Assembly (NCBI GenBank): GCA_026018925.1
Contig: JAKSZU010000031.1
Span: 9,939,467-10,003,466 of the forward strand
Source: Tupaia tana
Taxonomy: Eukaryota > Chordata > Mammalia > Scandentia > Tupaiidae
Length of the DNA: 64,000 bases
Reading direction: 5' to 3'
Shown here: positions 49,661-60,850 of the stretch, one piece after another
Layout: each line of letters opens with the position of its first letter
Position numbering within the stretch: position 1 is the stretch's first letter
Position numbers and translations under genes: made by a program
Notes under the pieces: model-generated
Databases searched by the model: none
The model's input: only the letters and a program-made list of their open reading frames with translations
What the model was told of the DNA's origin: nothing

Positions 49661-51156
49661 GTTTGATTTTTATAAACCAAATGGATGTAATCAGTGACTG
49701 AGGAGACTGGAATTTCTTTTTGTCTAGGTCTCTCTGACTCTAGACTTAACACAGATACATGGAGTCTTTTATCCTTTCCCTTTATTTACGTTGTTGTGTG
49801 GGTCAGAGCCCTGTATTCAGATGTGAGGACAATGTATCTTTTCTTTCTCTCTTAAATTGTCTCTCAACTGTGTGTTTATAGACAATCTTTCTCAAGTGTG
49901 CGTTTGTTTGTTTGTTTTTTAATCCAAGGTTTACATTAAGCCTGTTTTCATAGCCCAGAGCCTCTCTTTCGACCTCCATCTGCCTGTTGTTTTAAAATAA
50001 TACTTGGTAGAAAATAAATCGCTAGCTCTCATGAAAGAGCGTGGACGTAAGACATTAGGAGATCATTTGTGTCCCATTATGCGTCAGGAAGTAATTTTCC
50101 AAATGACACTTCGGTGACCCCAAGGAGCTTTAAATTCAAGCAGAAAGCCTTAGCTTGTGGGAATTCAGTCCATAAGCCATCACTGGCTCCTTCTTCTTTT
50201 TTTTTTTTAATATAATAATCAAGCAAATATCTCACCGAAGACAACGATCATTAGCTTTTAGTTCTCTGGCTGATCGTCTGGGCTCAGGAAGGTAGCAGTG
50301 GGTTCTTGGTTCCAGAACTAAGCCAGTGCAGTGTGAGAAGGGGGCGGAAGTGAAAACAAACCTTGGGGACGTGGCATCCAGCTAGATGACACATTTCTTG
50401 GGAGAAAGGGCTGTATCTCTTCCACTTGCCATCTCTCACTGCCTGACTGCCACCTCGCTCCCAAGAAGAAGATAGACAGACACCCTCGTCTTGAATGGAG
50501 TTCGCATACCTCCCTGAAGTGGGGAATCCGTTCTTTACAGAACGATTTCATTCTCCTCTTTGTGCAGCGGCGTAGTTCTTCTGAAAACCGATAGACTGCG
50601 CATTGCACACGCAATTTCCAATCCGTTCGCTGGAAAATAAGACTTAGGCTAATGCCATTTCCACAGAAAGAGCTTTCCAGGAGGAGTATTACGGCCGTGC
50701 GAAAATAATCACTTGCTGTTTGTGTTAAGCAAAAGACTTTGCCAAAAGCCCTTTTTTTGTCAATAAAGCCCTCTGTGGTCTATCACATGGATGTGGGCCC
50801 ACATGATACTCACGAGAACCGTTCTTGAAAAAGTGAGCAGAGCAGGCGTGCAAGTGTGGGCCATTATCGCGGCATGCTTCGAAATACTTTCTTCCTCCTT
50901 CTTTATTTTGAGACGGGATAGGAAAGGAAGAACTTGGGAACAGGCCACTGAGCAGTCCATCCCTTTCTCAAACATAGAGTCCGTTTTGAGGAGACGCAAG
51001 TGGAAACTGTAGAACCTGTTTGTTTGTTAAGACCAGATCATGAAGCGTTGGACGTGCAGGGATGAAGCCCAGCCACCCAGATCACTTCCCCGGGAAAACG
51101 TGGGTACGTAGCAGGAAGGACAGTGTGTGGAGAATCACTTCTCACCTCTGTTTTCT
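49661..51156. other. SINE-free unique region, 1.5 kb
   Basis: A 98-codon minus-strand open frame (50318-50614) and others overlap in different frames without motif. No repeat recognised. A T run lies at about 50198-50208. Confidence 0.5.
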
Positions 51157-51411
51157 TTTAAGAGAGATTTTGCTGTAAGGTGCATGCGCTCGCCAGAGAG
51201 ACAGAGAGAGATGGAGAGACAGGAAGTGAGAAATCTTCCTCCAGGGGGGATGGCCATGCCGCAGGCCCTTCTCCTCCATTCTCCTGTTGGGATTTTGTGC
51301 ACGCACACACAAGTCCCGGCATGAGTTTTAAGCCACCGGGTCCAGGATTCAAACTGCAGTCAATTAGGTGGGAGTCCAAGCGATGTAATCATTACACCAT
51401 CTGTTGGTCCC
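51157..51411 (-). mobile_element. Type 1 SINE
   Basis: AAGAGAGATTTTGCTGTAAG to CCATCTGTTGGTCCC. The C side of the palindrome is lost. Confidence 0.92.
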
Positions 51412-51430
51412 AATCACAGCATTTTTAGTA

Positions 51431-51696
51431 TTTTTTTTTTTTTTTGGAGAGGTTTTTGCTATAGGGCGCGTGCGCTCGCCAGAAAGACAGAGAGAGACAG
51501 AGAGATAGAAAGCGAGAAATCACCCCCCAGGGGGGATGGCCACACCACAATCCCTTCTCCTCCATTCTCTTCTCGGGATCTTGGGCACGCACACACACGC
51601 GCCTGGCGTGAGTTTAAGCCACGGGGTCCGGGACTCAAACCATGGTTGGCTACGTGGGAGTCCAGCAACACAGCCATTATGCTAACTGCTGGTCCC
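51431..51696 (-). mobile_element. Type 1 SINE
   Basis: T run, GGAGAGGTTTTTGCTATAGG to TAACTGCTGGTCCC. Near-consensus. Confidence 0.95.
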
Positions 51697-51722
51697 CTCA
51701 AGTCTTAAAATCCCAATGTGGT

Positions 51723-51987
51723 GGGACCAGCAGACGGCGTAATGGTGACATCGCTGAGTTCCCACATAGTCAACTGCAGTTCAAGTCCTGGACCCAGTGG
51801 CTTACAACTCACACCGGGCATGTGTGTATGTGTGCCCATGATCCCGAGAGGAGAATGGAGGAGAAGGGACTGCAGCATGGCCATCCCCACTGGGCAGGTG
51901 ATTTCTTGCTTTCAGTCCCCATGTCTCTTTCTTTCTGGTGATCGCATGCACCCTATAGCACAAATCTCTTAAAAAAGAAAATAAAAA
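51723..51987 (+). mobile_element. Type 1 SINE
   Basis: GGGACCAGCAGACGGCGTAA to CCCTATAGCACAAATCTC. The TSD CCCAA(T/C)(G/A)TGGTG is at about 51711-51722 and 51990-52001. Confidence 0.93.
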
Positions 51988-52001
51988 AGCCCAACATGGT
52001 G

Positions 52002-52263
52002 GGGCCAGCAGATGATGTGGAGGTGAATTAAGGTGTCTCAACTGCACATAGTTGACTCTATGGTTCCAGTCCCAGATCTGGTAGCTTGGAAATCATATTC
52101 CAAGAGGGCAATGGAGGAGAAGGGATTGGGGCATGTCCATCTCTCCGTGGGGAGAGGGGAGTAGAGGGTGCCTCACTTTCCCTCTATCTATCTGTTGTCA
52201 TCTGTTTCTCTCCAGCGAGCGCACATGCAAAAAACAAAAGCTAAAAAAAAAAAACAAAAAAAG
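52002..52263 (+). mobile_element. Type 1-old SINE
   Basis: GGGGCCAGCAGATGATGTGG head, GGAGAAGGGATTGGGGCATG body, ending AGCGAGCGCACATGC with an A-rich tail. The GCGTGTGCGTGCG motif is deleted. Confidence 0.85.
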
Positions 52264-52339
52264 GCCAATATGGATTGTGGGTATCAGATAAGAATCAAAT
52301 CTGGACTTAGGAGAGACTTGTATTCAGAAAAGATTATTG

Positions 52340-52555
52340 GAAGGAGGGGCTGCTGGCTGCTGGCCAGACAAGGCTATGCAAGGCTGACCTAGCAGGGAGG
52401 TTCCAGGTTCGCAGCTGGAGGCCCTCTGAGCTGGCTACGTGCACACACGCCTCCAATCTCAGTTGGCCGAGGCTGAGGGTGGATACCCACATTAAGACCC
52501 TGTTGGAGATCCTCTGTCTTGCTCACGAAAGAAGTATATAAATTAATTTTTAAGA
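52340..52555 (+). mobile_element. Type 3 SINE
   Basis: GGGGCTGCTGGCTGCTGGCC head, GGTTCGCAGCTGGAGGCCC, ACATTAAGACCCTGTTGGAG, GAAAGAAGTATATAAATTAA. Confidence 0.78.
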
Positions 52556-52609
52556 GACTATTGATATCAACTGTTGCAATCACTGTAACTATTGGCATCT
52601 CAAGATTTT

Positions 52610-52880
52610 GGGACCAGCAGTTAGCGTAATGGCTATGTCGCTGGACTCCCACGTAGTCGACCGTGGTTCGAGTCCTGGACCCGGCGGCTTAAACTCACGC
52701 CGGGCGCGTGTGCGTGCGTGCCCAAGATCCCGAGAGGAGAATGGAGGAGAAGGGATTGCGGTGTGGCCATCCCCCCTGGGGGGTGATTTCCTGCTTTCTA
52801 TCTCTCTGTCTCTCTCTGTCTGTCTGGCGAGCGCACGCGCCCCATAGCAAAAACCTCTCCAAAAAAAGAAAAAAAAAAAA
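52610..52880 (+). mobile_element. Type 1 SINE, young
   Basis: Near-consensus, with B box GGTTCGAGTCC and an A-rich tail. The TSD AAGATTT(T/A) is at 52602-52609 and 52881-52888. Confidence 0.96.
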
Positions 52881-52888
52881 AAGATTTA

Positions 52889-53575
52889 GGCAAAAGAATA
52901 TTTTCTTTGATAAAGAGAAGCAAGTGAGGTGTCCGTGGCTGACTGGGATAAAAAGGCGTCCTGATTAGACAGCCCATCAGAGAACGTTTTACCCCAAGGG
53001 CAGCCTATTCTCAGCACGGGGGTCAGGCTGAGGGAGAGCCAAGCCTTGGGTCCTGGAGGAAGAAGAAACCTTTTGTTCCGGTCCATCACTGGGGAAAAGC
53101 AGGTGAGCTAATTAAATCAGGCCACAGGGCATGCAGGCTGTGGTGAACAGAGGGAACATAGGAGGTGGTTGGCCAGAGGATCTGGTACAGTCATGTCTCA
53201 GCCGGGCTCTTTATTAGCTGTGGAAGACTGTTTACACACCGACTCTTCTGCAGGCCGGCCCTGCTGGATCACACCTCCCTTCAGCTAGCTCTGCCCAGGT
53301 GGCCGAGTCCTCCCCAGGAGGAGCTGAGCAGAAGATCCGAGTGTCAGACCCGCCCCATGAGAGTCTCCCACAAGACTTCTTTCTTGCTTTTTCTGCTAGC
53401 TGACTGCAATGACGGTGCCCACAGGGACGCCTTGACAGGCGAAGTGAATATGGTAGAAGCTGCACAGCTTGGATCCCAGAGTGCCTGCGTGGAGCAGAGG
53501 CTTCCACTGCTCTGCAGTGCCAGTTCCATATTGTGTGAGAGCATGACCACTTCTGAGCCACACCTGTTGGGTCTG
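52889..53575. other. Unique sequence
   Basis: Overlapping 68-150 codon open frames on both strands (53165-53617) are in conflict with each other and have no motif. Confidence 0.5.
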
Positions 53576-53839
53576 TTTTTTTTTATTTATTTTTATTTAT
53601 TTAGGCTTTTGCCATAGGGCACACACACTTGCCAGAGAGAGACAGAGAGAGAGGAAGTTGGGAAATCCCCCTTTAGGGGGGACAGCCATGCCACAATCCC
53701 TTCTCCTCCATTCTCCTTGGGATTTTGGGCACACACACACATGCTCCCAACCTTGTTTCCAAGCTTCCCGGTCTGGAACTTGATCCACGGTCATCACATG
53801 GGAATTGAGTGCCTTAACCACCATGCCACCTGCCGGTCC
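53576..53839 (-). mobile_element. Type 1-old SINE
   Basis: (ATTT)n, GGCTTTTGCCATAGGGCACA to CCACCTGCCGGTCC. Confidence 0.83.
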
Positions 53840-53850
53840 GAGTCTACATT

Positions 53851-54064
53851 TTTTAAGTTTATTTTTTCATTTATTCCAAGAAAGAGAGAAAGAAACAGGC
53901 ACCTCTAATGGGTCCTTATGCCATGATGTTCCCGTTGCTCATTGGACAGCGGTTATGAGCACTCGGTTGAACGCCCAGAACACAGAGGGAGGCCTTGAGA
54001 CACACACCAAGGCCTTCCCATGTGGACCCAGCTGAGCTATTGCGGTGGCACCATGTGACCCCTA
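53851..54064 (-). mobile_element. Type 3 SINE
   Basis: TTAAGTTTATTTTTTCATTT, AGGCACCTCTAATGGGTCCT, CCTTCCCATGTGGACCCAGC, TTGCGGTGGCACCATGTG at the head. Confidence 0.75.
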
Positions 54065-54185
54065 TGGGGCCTGTTTGTTACTGCACCTTAGCCTACTGGG
54101 ACTCCAGCTCTGATGAAAGAGTATTTATTGTCACCTGCCACTTAGGGATGAAGACAGCACCAACATCTGTTCTGCTGAGAACTAA

Positions 54186-54646
54186 CTTTTTATTATTTAT
54201 TTATTTATTTATTTTTACTTCTGAGTGACTTCCTTTTTTTGTCATCATAATCTTCTTTATATTTCATTGGATTACATATAACTTTACAGTGTATTACATT
54301 GCTTTTTCAAAAGGGAATGCCATGCATGTCAGTCAGTACAGAGACATTAATCTCCCCACTTCATCATTCAATATCTTTTCTATGTTTTCCCCCATCATTT
54401 TGAGAATTTTTTTTAGCTATAGGGTGTGTGTGCTCGCTAGAAAGATAGAGAGAGACAGAAAGCGAGAAATCACCCGCAGGGGGTGATGGCCACACCGCAA
54501 TCCCTTCTCCTCCATTCTCCTCTCAGGATCTTGGGCACGCACGCACACGTGCCCTACGTGAGTTTAAGCCACTGGGTCTAGGACTCGAATCATGGTCAAC
54601 TACATGGGAGTCCATCAACATAGCCATTATACCAACTGCTGGTCCC
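54186..54646 (-). mobile_element. Type 1 SINE with 3' flanking extension
   Basis: The SINE proper (about 54399-54646) ends with CTATAGCT and an A run. Read on the minus strand, about 210 bp of other sequence follows, then an A-rich tail (AAATAAATAAATAAATAAAT type). The 11-bp TSD CTGAGAACTAA (54175-54185 and 54647-54657) brackets SINE plus extension, so both were inserted together. Confidence 0.85.
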
Positions 54647-54714
54647 CTGAGAACTAATTAAACAATACTTATAAAATACTTTATAATTATACATTGCCAC
54701 GCAAACACCCACAT

Positions 54715-54852
54715 GGGGATTTCCAAAAGTTAGTGGAAAAATAGGAATTGAAGTACAAGTTTCTTTTGGCCCTACACATTTTGAAATGTATGCATAGCAT
54801 TTTTTTTAATACATCATTTTCCATGAAAGTTTTGAAGAACCCCTCCCCCCCA
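54715..54852 (-). mobile_element. Mariner-type MITE (M-a)
   Basis: GGGGATTTCCAAAAGTTAGT to TTTTCCATGAAAGTTTTGAA then GAACCCCTCC. Inverted repeats are recognisable, with GTATGCATAGCATTTTTTTT in the centre. Confidence 0.82.
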
Positions 54853-55069
54853 TATTGTTAGAGTTAGGAGAAATGAAATAAATTACTGCTTTTTAGTTGC
54901 GGCTGAAACCCCATATTTATTCCCATATTATGGTACTAGAAATGTCACTTTTTCAGAATGTGGAAAAAGGTCAACAAATAGCTATATAAAACAAATTTAA
55001 ATGATCTAAACCTGGGTGTTGTATAAAATTTTTTGAAAAAGACAAAATATTCCTGACACCAGCCCCAAA

Positions 55070-55265
55070 GTGCAGTGAAGCCCTGTGTGTAGGGAGTCAG
55101 AGTCCACATGGCCACCCAGAGTTTGAATTCCAGCCCTGGTGACTTGGAGCACATGTGTGTGCATGTCCAAAATTCTCAGGGAATGGAGGAGAAAAGACTG
55201 CAGAGTGATCGTGCTCCGTCGGGGAAGAAGGAGGCTCTCTTTTGCAATTAAGAAAAAAAAAAAAT
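55070..55265 (+). mobile_element. Type 1-old SINE, shortened
   Basis: GAGTCCACATGGCCACCCAG, B-box-like GTTTGAATTCC, AGGGAATGGAGGAGAAAAGA, then a shortened end TTTGCAATTAAG with an A run. Confidence 0.68.
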
Positions 55266-55339
55266 CAAAGGGCCCTTTTGCCATGAACATGGAAAAACGA
55301 GAAGAAACTTGAGCACTCATGGAACTTGGCTGCATTTTT

Positions 55340-55606
55340 TTTTTTTTTTGGAAAGATTTTTGCTATAGGGCGTGTCTGCTCGCCAGACAGACAGAGAGAG
55401 ACATAGAGACAGAAAGCGAGAAATCACCCCCCAGGGGGGATGGTCACGCTGCAATCCCTTCTCCTCCATTCTCCTCTCGGGATCTCGGGCACGCACGCAC
55501 GCACATGCGCCCGGCATGAGTTTTAAGCCACCGGGTCCGGGATGTGAACCACGGTCGACTACATGGGAGTCCAGCGACATAGCCATTACGCTAACTGCTG
55601 GTTCCC
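55340..55606 (-). mobile_element. Type 1 SINE, young
   Basis: Near-consensus. Imperfect TSD around ACTT(GG/CA)CTGCATTTT (about 55323-55339 and 55609-55624). Confidence 0.95.
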
Positions 55607-55625
55607 GAAACTTCACTGCATTTTG

Positions 55626-56016
55626 AGAGTTGATAATCACTTCGACATCTGCTCAGGGATACCTTGGGCAAAAGAAGACCTTTCCAAAGTGGCTGTGTTC
55701 TGTAGAGAGTGAGTTCGTGCTGCCGAATGAAGAGAATCAAACCCAAACAGGGGACTTTGTGGAATTGTCATCCATGTTCTAGAGAAGAGCTCATTGAAAA
55801 CCAGACAGACATAGGAAAGATTAGCTCCCGCAATGGTGACTTCCTTGAGTTTATTGGGAGACTGTCCTTGTGGATTCAACACTGGGTCTTAGTATTTCAG
55901 TCCAACCCATGTGATGACATTAGGCATCTTCATGACAATGAGGGTGCTGTGTCTTGGACTTTTAAAACAATCTCTCAGAGACAGACCTTGCCAAATCAAA
56001 ACGGTCGTTCCATGGC
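55626..56016. other. Unique sequence
   Basis: A 116-codon open frame (55709-56059) runs into the SINE tail. No motif or exon signal. Confidence 0.5.
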
Positions 56017-56032
56017 AGTGATTGGCATTTCT

Positions 56033-56305
56033 TTTTCTTTTTCTTTTTTTTTTTTTTGAGAGGTTTTTGCTATAGCGCACGTGCGCTCACCAGAAAGACA
56101 GAGACAGACAGAGACAGAAAGCGAGAAATCACCCCCCAGGGGGGATGGTCACGCTGCAATCCCTTCTCCTCCATTCTCCTCTTGGGATCTTGGACACGCA
56201 CGCACATGCGCCCGGCGTGAGTTTAAGCCACTGGGTCTGGGACTCAAACCGTGGTCGACTACATGGGAGTACAGCGACATAGCCTTTACACCAACTTTTG
56301 GTCCC
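56033..56305 (-). mobile_element. Type 1 SINE
   Basis: The TSD AGTGA(T/C)T(G/A)GCATTTCT is at 56017-56032 and 56306-56321. Full length, with AACTTTTGGTCCC at the head. Confidence 0.95.
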
Positions 56306-56321
56306 AGTGACTAGCATTTCT

Positions 56322-56761
56322 ATCACAGGTTAAAATGACACCTCTGGAGCATTTTATGAGATCAACAGCGTCGAGGATATTATGGATTCTCCATGCGAAA
56401 TTATAATCATTTTTGGCTACTTGTTATTTATTTCAGAATCACTCATTGATTTTCTTTTTTGTACTGAGATTACAGAGTACACTTCAACTGGTTTACTCTT
56501 TCTTCACCTGCTTCAGATTCCCCGAAAGCAGGTTTCTCTTCTGCAGAAGCAGTTCTGTCGTTTTGGGATCATTTCTAAAGGGTGTGTTTCCTGTTAGCAT
56601 AGACGGCGTGTCTTTCTCCAGCAGGGCCATGGAAGCCCAGGGTCATACGATGACCGGGCTTTGTGGCCGGACTCTGAGTTATGCTCTTGGGTCTCCCGCT
56701 TAGAGCTGTGTAAACTTGGTGGCCTGGCTTAAAGTCCCTGCCTCTCATCTCCTTCATTTAC
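56322..56761. other. Unique sequence
   Basis: No repeat or exon recognised. Confidence 0.5.
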
Positions 56762-56776
56762 AAATGTGTCTGCCTT

Positions 56777-57050
56777 GGGACCAGCAGTTAGCGTAACGGC
56801 TATGTCACTGGACTCCCACGTAGTCGACCGCGGTTCGTGTCCCGGACCCAGTGGCTTAAACTCACGCCGGGTGCGTGTGCGTGCGTGCCCAAGATCCCGA
56901 GAGGAGAATGGAGGAGAAGGGATTGCGGCGTGACCATCCCCTCTGGGGGGTGATTTCTCTCTTTCTATCTCTCTGTCTCTCTCTGTCTCTCTGGCGAGCG
57001 CATGCGCCCTATAGCGAAAACCTCTCCAAAAAAAATAAAAAAGAAAAGAA
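56777..57050 (+). mobile_element. Type 1 SINE, young
   Basis: GGGACCAGCAGTTAGCGTAA to CCCTATAGCGAAAACCTC. Imperfect TSD AATGTGTCTGCCTT / AAGGTGTCTACCTT (about 56763-56776 and 57051-57064). Confidence 0.95.
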
Positions 57051-57064
57051 AAGGTGTCTACCTT

Positions 57065-57235
57065 AGAGGGATGCCGGCAAGGGTAGGAAGATCAGTCACC
57101 CAGTTCTTTTTTTTTTGAGATTGTTCAAACAAATTTACTTAATATTGATTAACTACAAAATTTCATATGCAACACATAGTGGCCACTATTACAGGATTTG
57201 GCCTTCTAGAGAAATATGTAAACAGGCATTCTATT
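57065..57235. other. Unique spacer
   Basis: AT-rich spacer with a T run at about 57108-57116. Nothing recognised. Confidence 0.5.
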
Positions 57236-57250
57236 AAGATTCTGCCTTCT

Positions 57251-57519
57251 GGGAACCAGCAGTTAGTGTAATGGCTGTGTCGCTGGATTCCCACGTAGTT
57301 GACCGTGGTTCGCGTCCCGGACCCGGTGACTTAAAACTCACGCCAGGCGCGTGTGCGTGCGTGCCCAAGATCCCGAGAGGAGAATGGAGGAGAAGGGATT
57401 GCGGCGTGGCCATCCCCCCTGGGGGGTGATTTCTCGCTTTCTGTCTCTATGTCTCTCTCTGTCTGTCTGGTGAGCGCACGCGCCCTATAGCAAAAATCTC
57501 TAAAAAAAAAAAAAAAAAA
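57251..57519 (+). mobile_element. Type 1 SINE, young
   Basis: The TSD AGATTCTGCCTTCT is at 57237-57250 and 57520-57533. Near-consensus with an intact palindrome. Confidence 0.97.
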
Positions 57520-57789
57520 AGATTCTGCCTTCTTAGAAAGGTGAGAAATGACCCAAACTCCCAACCCACAAAAAAATGATCTAAATTATCATATTCTTTA
57601 AAAAGTTCCAACAGGTTCTGAAATACAAGAGTGATTTACAAACTCAACTTTTTGCCTTAACATTTTTCTATGAAGTCTCATTTTTGACCAAAAGAAGGCA
57701 CAGGTTTCTCATTCAACTTTGTTTTCATGGGTCTCAAAATGCTGTGACAGATTTTTGGTCAAGTTGTTTCCATTAAAAAGTACTGATTT

Positions 57790-58060
57790 GGGACCAGCAG
57801 TTAGCGTAATGGCTATGTCGCTGGACTCCTACGTAGTCGACTGCGGTTCGCGTCCTGGACCCGGTGGCTTAAAACTCACGCCGGGTGCGTGTGCGTGCGT
57901 GCCCAAGATCCCGAGAGGAGAACGGAGGAGAAGGGATTGCGGCGTGGCCATTCCCCCAGGGGGTGATTTCTTGCTTTCTGTCTCTGTCTGTCTCTGTCTG
58001 TCTGGCGAGCGCACACGCCCTGTAGCGAAAACCTCTCCCAAAAAGAAGAAGAAGAAAAAA
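57790..58060 (+). mobile_element. Type 1 SINE, young
   Basis: The TSD AAAAGTACTGATTT is at 57776-57789 and 58061-58074. The palindrome is shortened (CCCCCAGGGGG). Confidence 0.97.
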
Positions 58061-58269
58061 AAAAGTACTGATTTTAAAAACGAATAACTTAAAACTGCCA
58101 CACGCGCGCACACACACACACATACACGCAAACGAAATAGTCCACAAAACATTTTCCTTTCCTGCTGAAGGTTTTATGATGTATTGTTATTATTAACCAG
58201 TCTTTTACTATTAAACGTAAATGGCCAATTGAGACAAACAGTTCTGAGACTGTCCTTCCCCAGTTCTTG

Positions 58270-58490
58270 GCTAGACTAGTTCTAGACTCCCACAGGGCTG
58301 ACCACAGTTTGAGTCCCAGGCCTGGTGACTCAAACATACACTGGGCACACGTGCATGCATGCCCAAGGTCCAGGAGAAGAATGGAGGAGAAGGGATTGCA
58401 GCTTGGCCATTCTCCCTGGGGGTGCTTTGTCACTTTCCCTCTCACTGCCTGGCAAGCACGAGCACCCTAAGGCAAAAGCCTCTAAAAACC
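58270..58490 (+). mobile_element. Type 1-old SINE
   Basis: TAGACTCCCACAGGGCTGAC, B box GTTTGAGTCCC, AAGAATGGAGGAGAAGGGAT, CACCCTAAGGCAAAAGCCTC. The first part of the head is lost. Confidence 0.82.
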
Positions 58491-58554
58491 AAAAAATCAG
58501 TGCTGTCTGTACGAATTAGACATAAAGCCCTGTGACCCCTTATTTCCCTCTGTG

Positions 58555-58869
58555 TGTTTACTGGAGGGCATGTGCACTTGCTAAGGAGAGACAGATAGAG
58601 AGGACAGGGAGAAAGAACTCCCCAGTGGGGTGTGGCCATGCTGCAATCCCTTCTCCTCTATTCTGCATTCTGGTGGGATTGGGGGCACACATGCACACAC
58701 ATACATGCACACGTACGCACATGCACATGCATGCACGCACACACATATGCAGGTGCACACACACGCATGCACACCCTGCGTGACTTTCCATTTGCCAGGG
58801 CCGGGATTCAAACCACAGTTGACCATATGGGACCTGGCTCCCTTAACCATGAGGCTACAGGGCCGACCC
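58555..58869 (-). mobile_element. Type 1-old SINE with (CACATG)n expansion
   Basis: GGAGGGCATGTGCACTTGCT to CATGAGGCTACAGGGCCGAC. The usual GCACGCACGCACACG is expanded to about 90 bp of CACATG/CATGCA units (58686-58775). Confidence 0.85.
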
Positions 58870-59310
58870 AATCACTATATTCTTTCCAGTCTTCCAAGTT
58901 CCCAACTGTGGGCACACACCTGTCCGCTGTGAGGGCAGTGCCCACACCGCAGAGTTCCAGGAATCCCCGTGGAAAAGTTTATGGATGGACTTGAACCGCT
59001 GGCTAAACAATTCGGGGTATCTATCCTTCCTGTCTTACGACTTCCTGTCTTTGACTATGGCCTGGGGAAATGAGTTTCCTCATTTGAAAAGAAAAGGAAA
59101 GAAAAAAAAATAAGAAGCAGTCTGTTAATATTTAACCTAGAGGCTTCTTGTGAAGTGTAAGTAGGAAACGACTATAAATTATGTATGGCATTCCCGCCTT
59201 CCTTAGAGATGCTCAAAATAGGAATTTTCTTTTATCCCAACTGTGAACAGCCTCCAGGTTTAACCAAGAGAGTTCTATGAAAAATGGGATGTTTAAGAAT
59301 ATTTTTCTAG
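58870..59310. other. Unique sequence
   Basis: A-rich patch at about 59089-59117. Nothing recognised. Confidence 0.5.
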
Positions 59311-59533
59311 GGGACCGGGCGGGGGCCCAGCAGGGATGGTGGCTCTGCAAAGATGACCCACGTAGTCAGGCTCAAGATCATTTTTGCAGACGGCCCTGCA
59401 CACGTCAGGCCTGGGTACGCCCATGATCTGAGACAGGTGAGGCTGGGGATGGATCACAGCGTGAAGACCCTGCCTGGGAGTGCATGTACCTCTGTGTGTC
59501 TCGCTTATGGAAGAAAAAACTGAATGAACTGCA
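59311..59533 (+). mobile_element. Type 3 SINE
   Basis: GGGACCGGGCGGGGGCCCAG head, ACGCCCATGATCTGAGACAG, GCGTGAAGACCCTGCCTGGG, GGAAGAAAAAACTGAATGAA. Confidence 0.75.
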
Positions 59534-59535
59534 GA

Positions 59536-59790
59536 GCACCCAGATGGCGAGGTGGTTAAGGTGGCTGGATCCCACATGGCCACCTGCATGGTTTGCGTCC
59601 TGGACCAAGGAGTTTGAAAGACATGCCAGGCTCATGTGCACATGTGCCCAACATCCCCAGAGGAGAGTGGAGGAGAAGGGACTGCGGCTTGGTCATCACC
59701 CCTGGGGGGTGGTGTCTCACTCTCCGCCACTCTGTGCAGGGAGAGCTTATACCCTGTAGCAAAACTGAAAACAAAAAAGAAAAAAGAAAG
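59536..59790 (+). mobile_element. Type 1-old SINE
   Basis: CACCCAGATGGCGAGGTGGT head, GAGAGTGGAGGAGAAGGGAC body, TACCCTGTAGCAAAACTG and an A-rich tail. Confidence 0.83.
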
Positions 59791-60246
59791 GAAAAAAGTT
59801 GGAGAAGCTCTGCTCTAAAATAGGAAACATAAAATCCAAGCTTCCCCAGCCAAAGCAAGCCATGGGTGGGAATCTAGAGCTGGTGTTTGGGAAGTCTGAC
59901 CACAGGGTTAGAAGGGCAGGTTTGCAACCGCTCAGCCCTCTCCTTCCCTCAGAGCCTCCGAGGAGTTTCACAGAAGTTGAACCAAAGGACACTTACTCTA
60001 ACAGCGACTGAGAAAGGCAACCCCTTCTTCCCCTTTTCTCAAACCTGCAAGTAGCTGTCAGAAGCGAAGAGTAATTTTAGGTGAGCTCTCTCCTGAGTCG
60101 TTATAAAAATAGCACTTCTGTGTGCTGGGGGAATATAGTGTGCTCTGACTAGGACTTCTTTGTTTGTTTGATCTGCATCTGCAGATCCTGCGTTCTGAAG
60201 GGCAGGGGCTTGTGTTTGATTCTGAATTTCCCTCCTTTTCCCTTTC
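59791..60246. other. Unique sequence
   Basis: No repeat or exon recognised. Conflicting 70-81 codon open frames only. Confidence 0.5.
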
Positions 60247-60509
60247 CTTTTTTTTTGGAGAGGTTTTTGCTATATGGCACATGCTCTCACCAGGAAGACA
60301 GAGACAGACAGAGGCACAGAAAGCGAGAAATCACCCTTTGGGGGGGGAATGGCCACACTATAATCCCTTCTCCTCCGTTCTCCTCTCGGGATCTTGGGCA
60401 CGCACGCACAGATGCCCGGCGCCAGTTTAAGCCACCGGGTCTGGGACTCGAACTGCAGTTGACTACATGGGAGTCCAGCAACATAGCCATTACGCCAACT
60501 GCTGGTCCC
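60247..60509 (-). mobile_element. Type 1 SINE
   Basis: TTTTTTTTTGGAGAGGTTTT to CAACTGCTGGTCCC. The C side of the palindrome is lost and the G side kept. Confidence 0.94.
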
Positions 60510-60589
60510 TGTGTTGTTGACTTTAGACCAAGACTCTAGCATGTTGTTGTTTAAATACCTTCTGTTTGTTGGAGCACCCAATTAATACA

Positions 60590-60850
60590 TATTTACTTTA
60601 TTTTATTCTTTCATTTTTAATTTGCTAGAGGGAGACAGAAAGGGGAGAGGGAGAAATCACCTCTCATCCCTTGCCCCCCATGGGACCTGATCACACCACA
60701 ACTCTTTCCTCTCCCTTTCCCCATCCTTTCGGGAGTTGGAACACACATGCACACATGCCCTGCAGGAGTTTCAAGCCACCAGGTCCGGGTTCAAATCACG
60801 GTTCATCATGCGGGAGTCCAGTGCCTTAACCACTACGCCACCTGCTGGCC
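60590..60850 (-). mobile_element. Type 1-old SINE
   Basis: TTTTAATTTGCTAGAGGGAG to ACGCCACCTGCTGGCC. The body is diverged (CACCACAACTCTTTCCTCTC). Confidence 0.78.

Noticed and set aside
53165-53617. 150-codon plus-strand open frame as a gene
   Set aside because: It overlaps 109- and 68-codon frames on the other strand and runs into a SINE tail, which gives the hydrophobic C-terminus.
54186-54398. Extension read as an L1 3' end
   Set aside because: It does not share the blocks of the three L1 3' ends in this window. The TSD placement fits a SINE transduction better.
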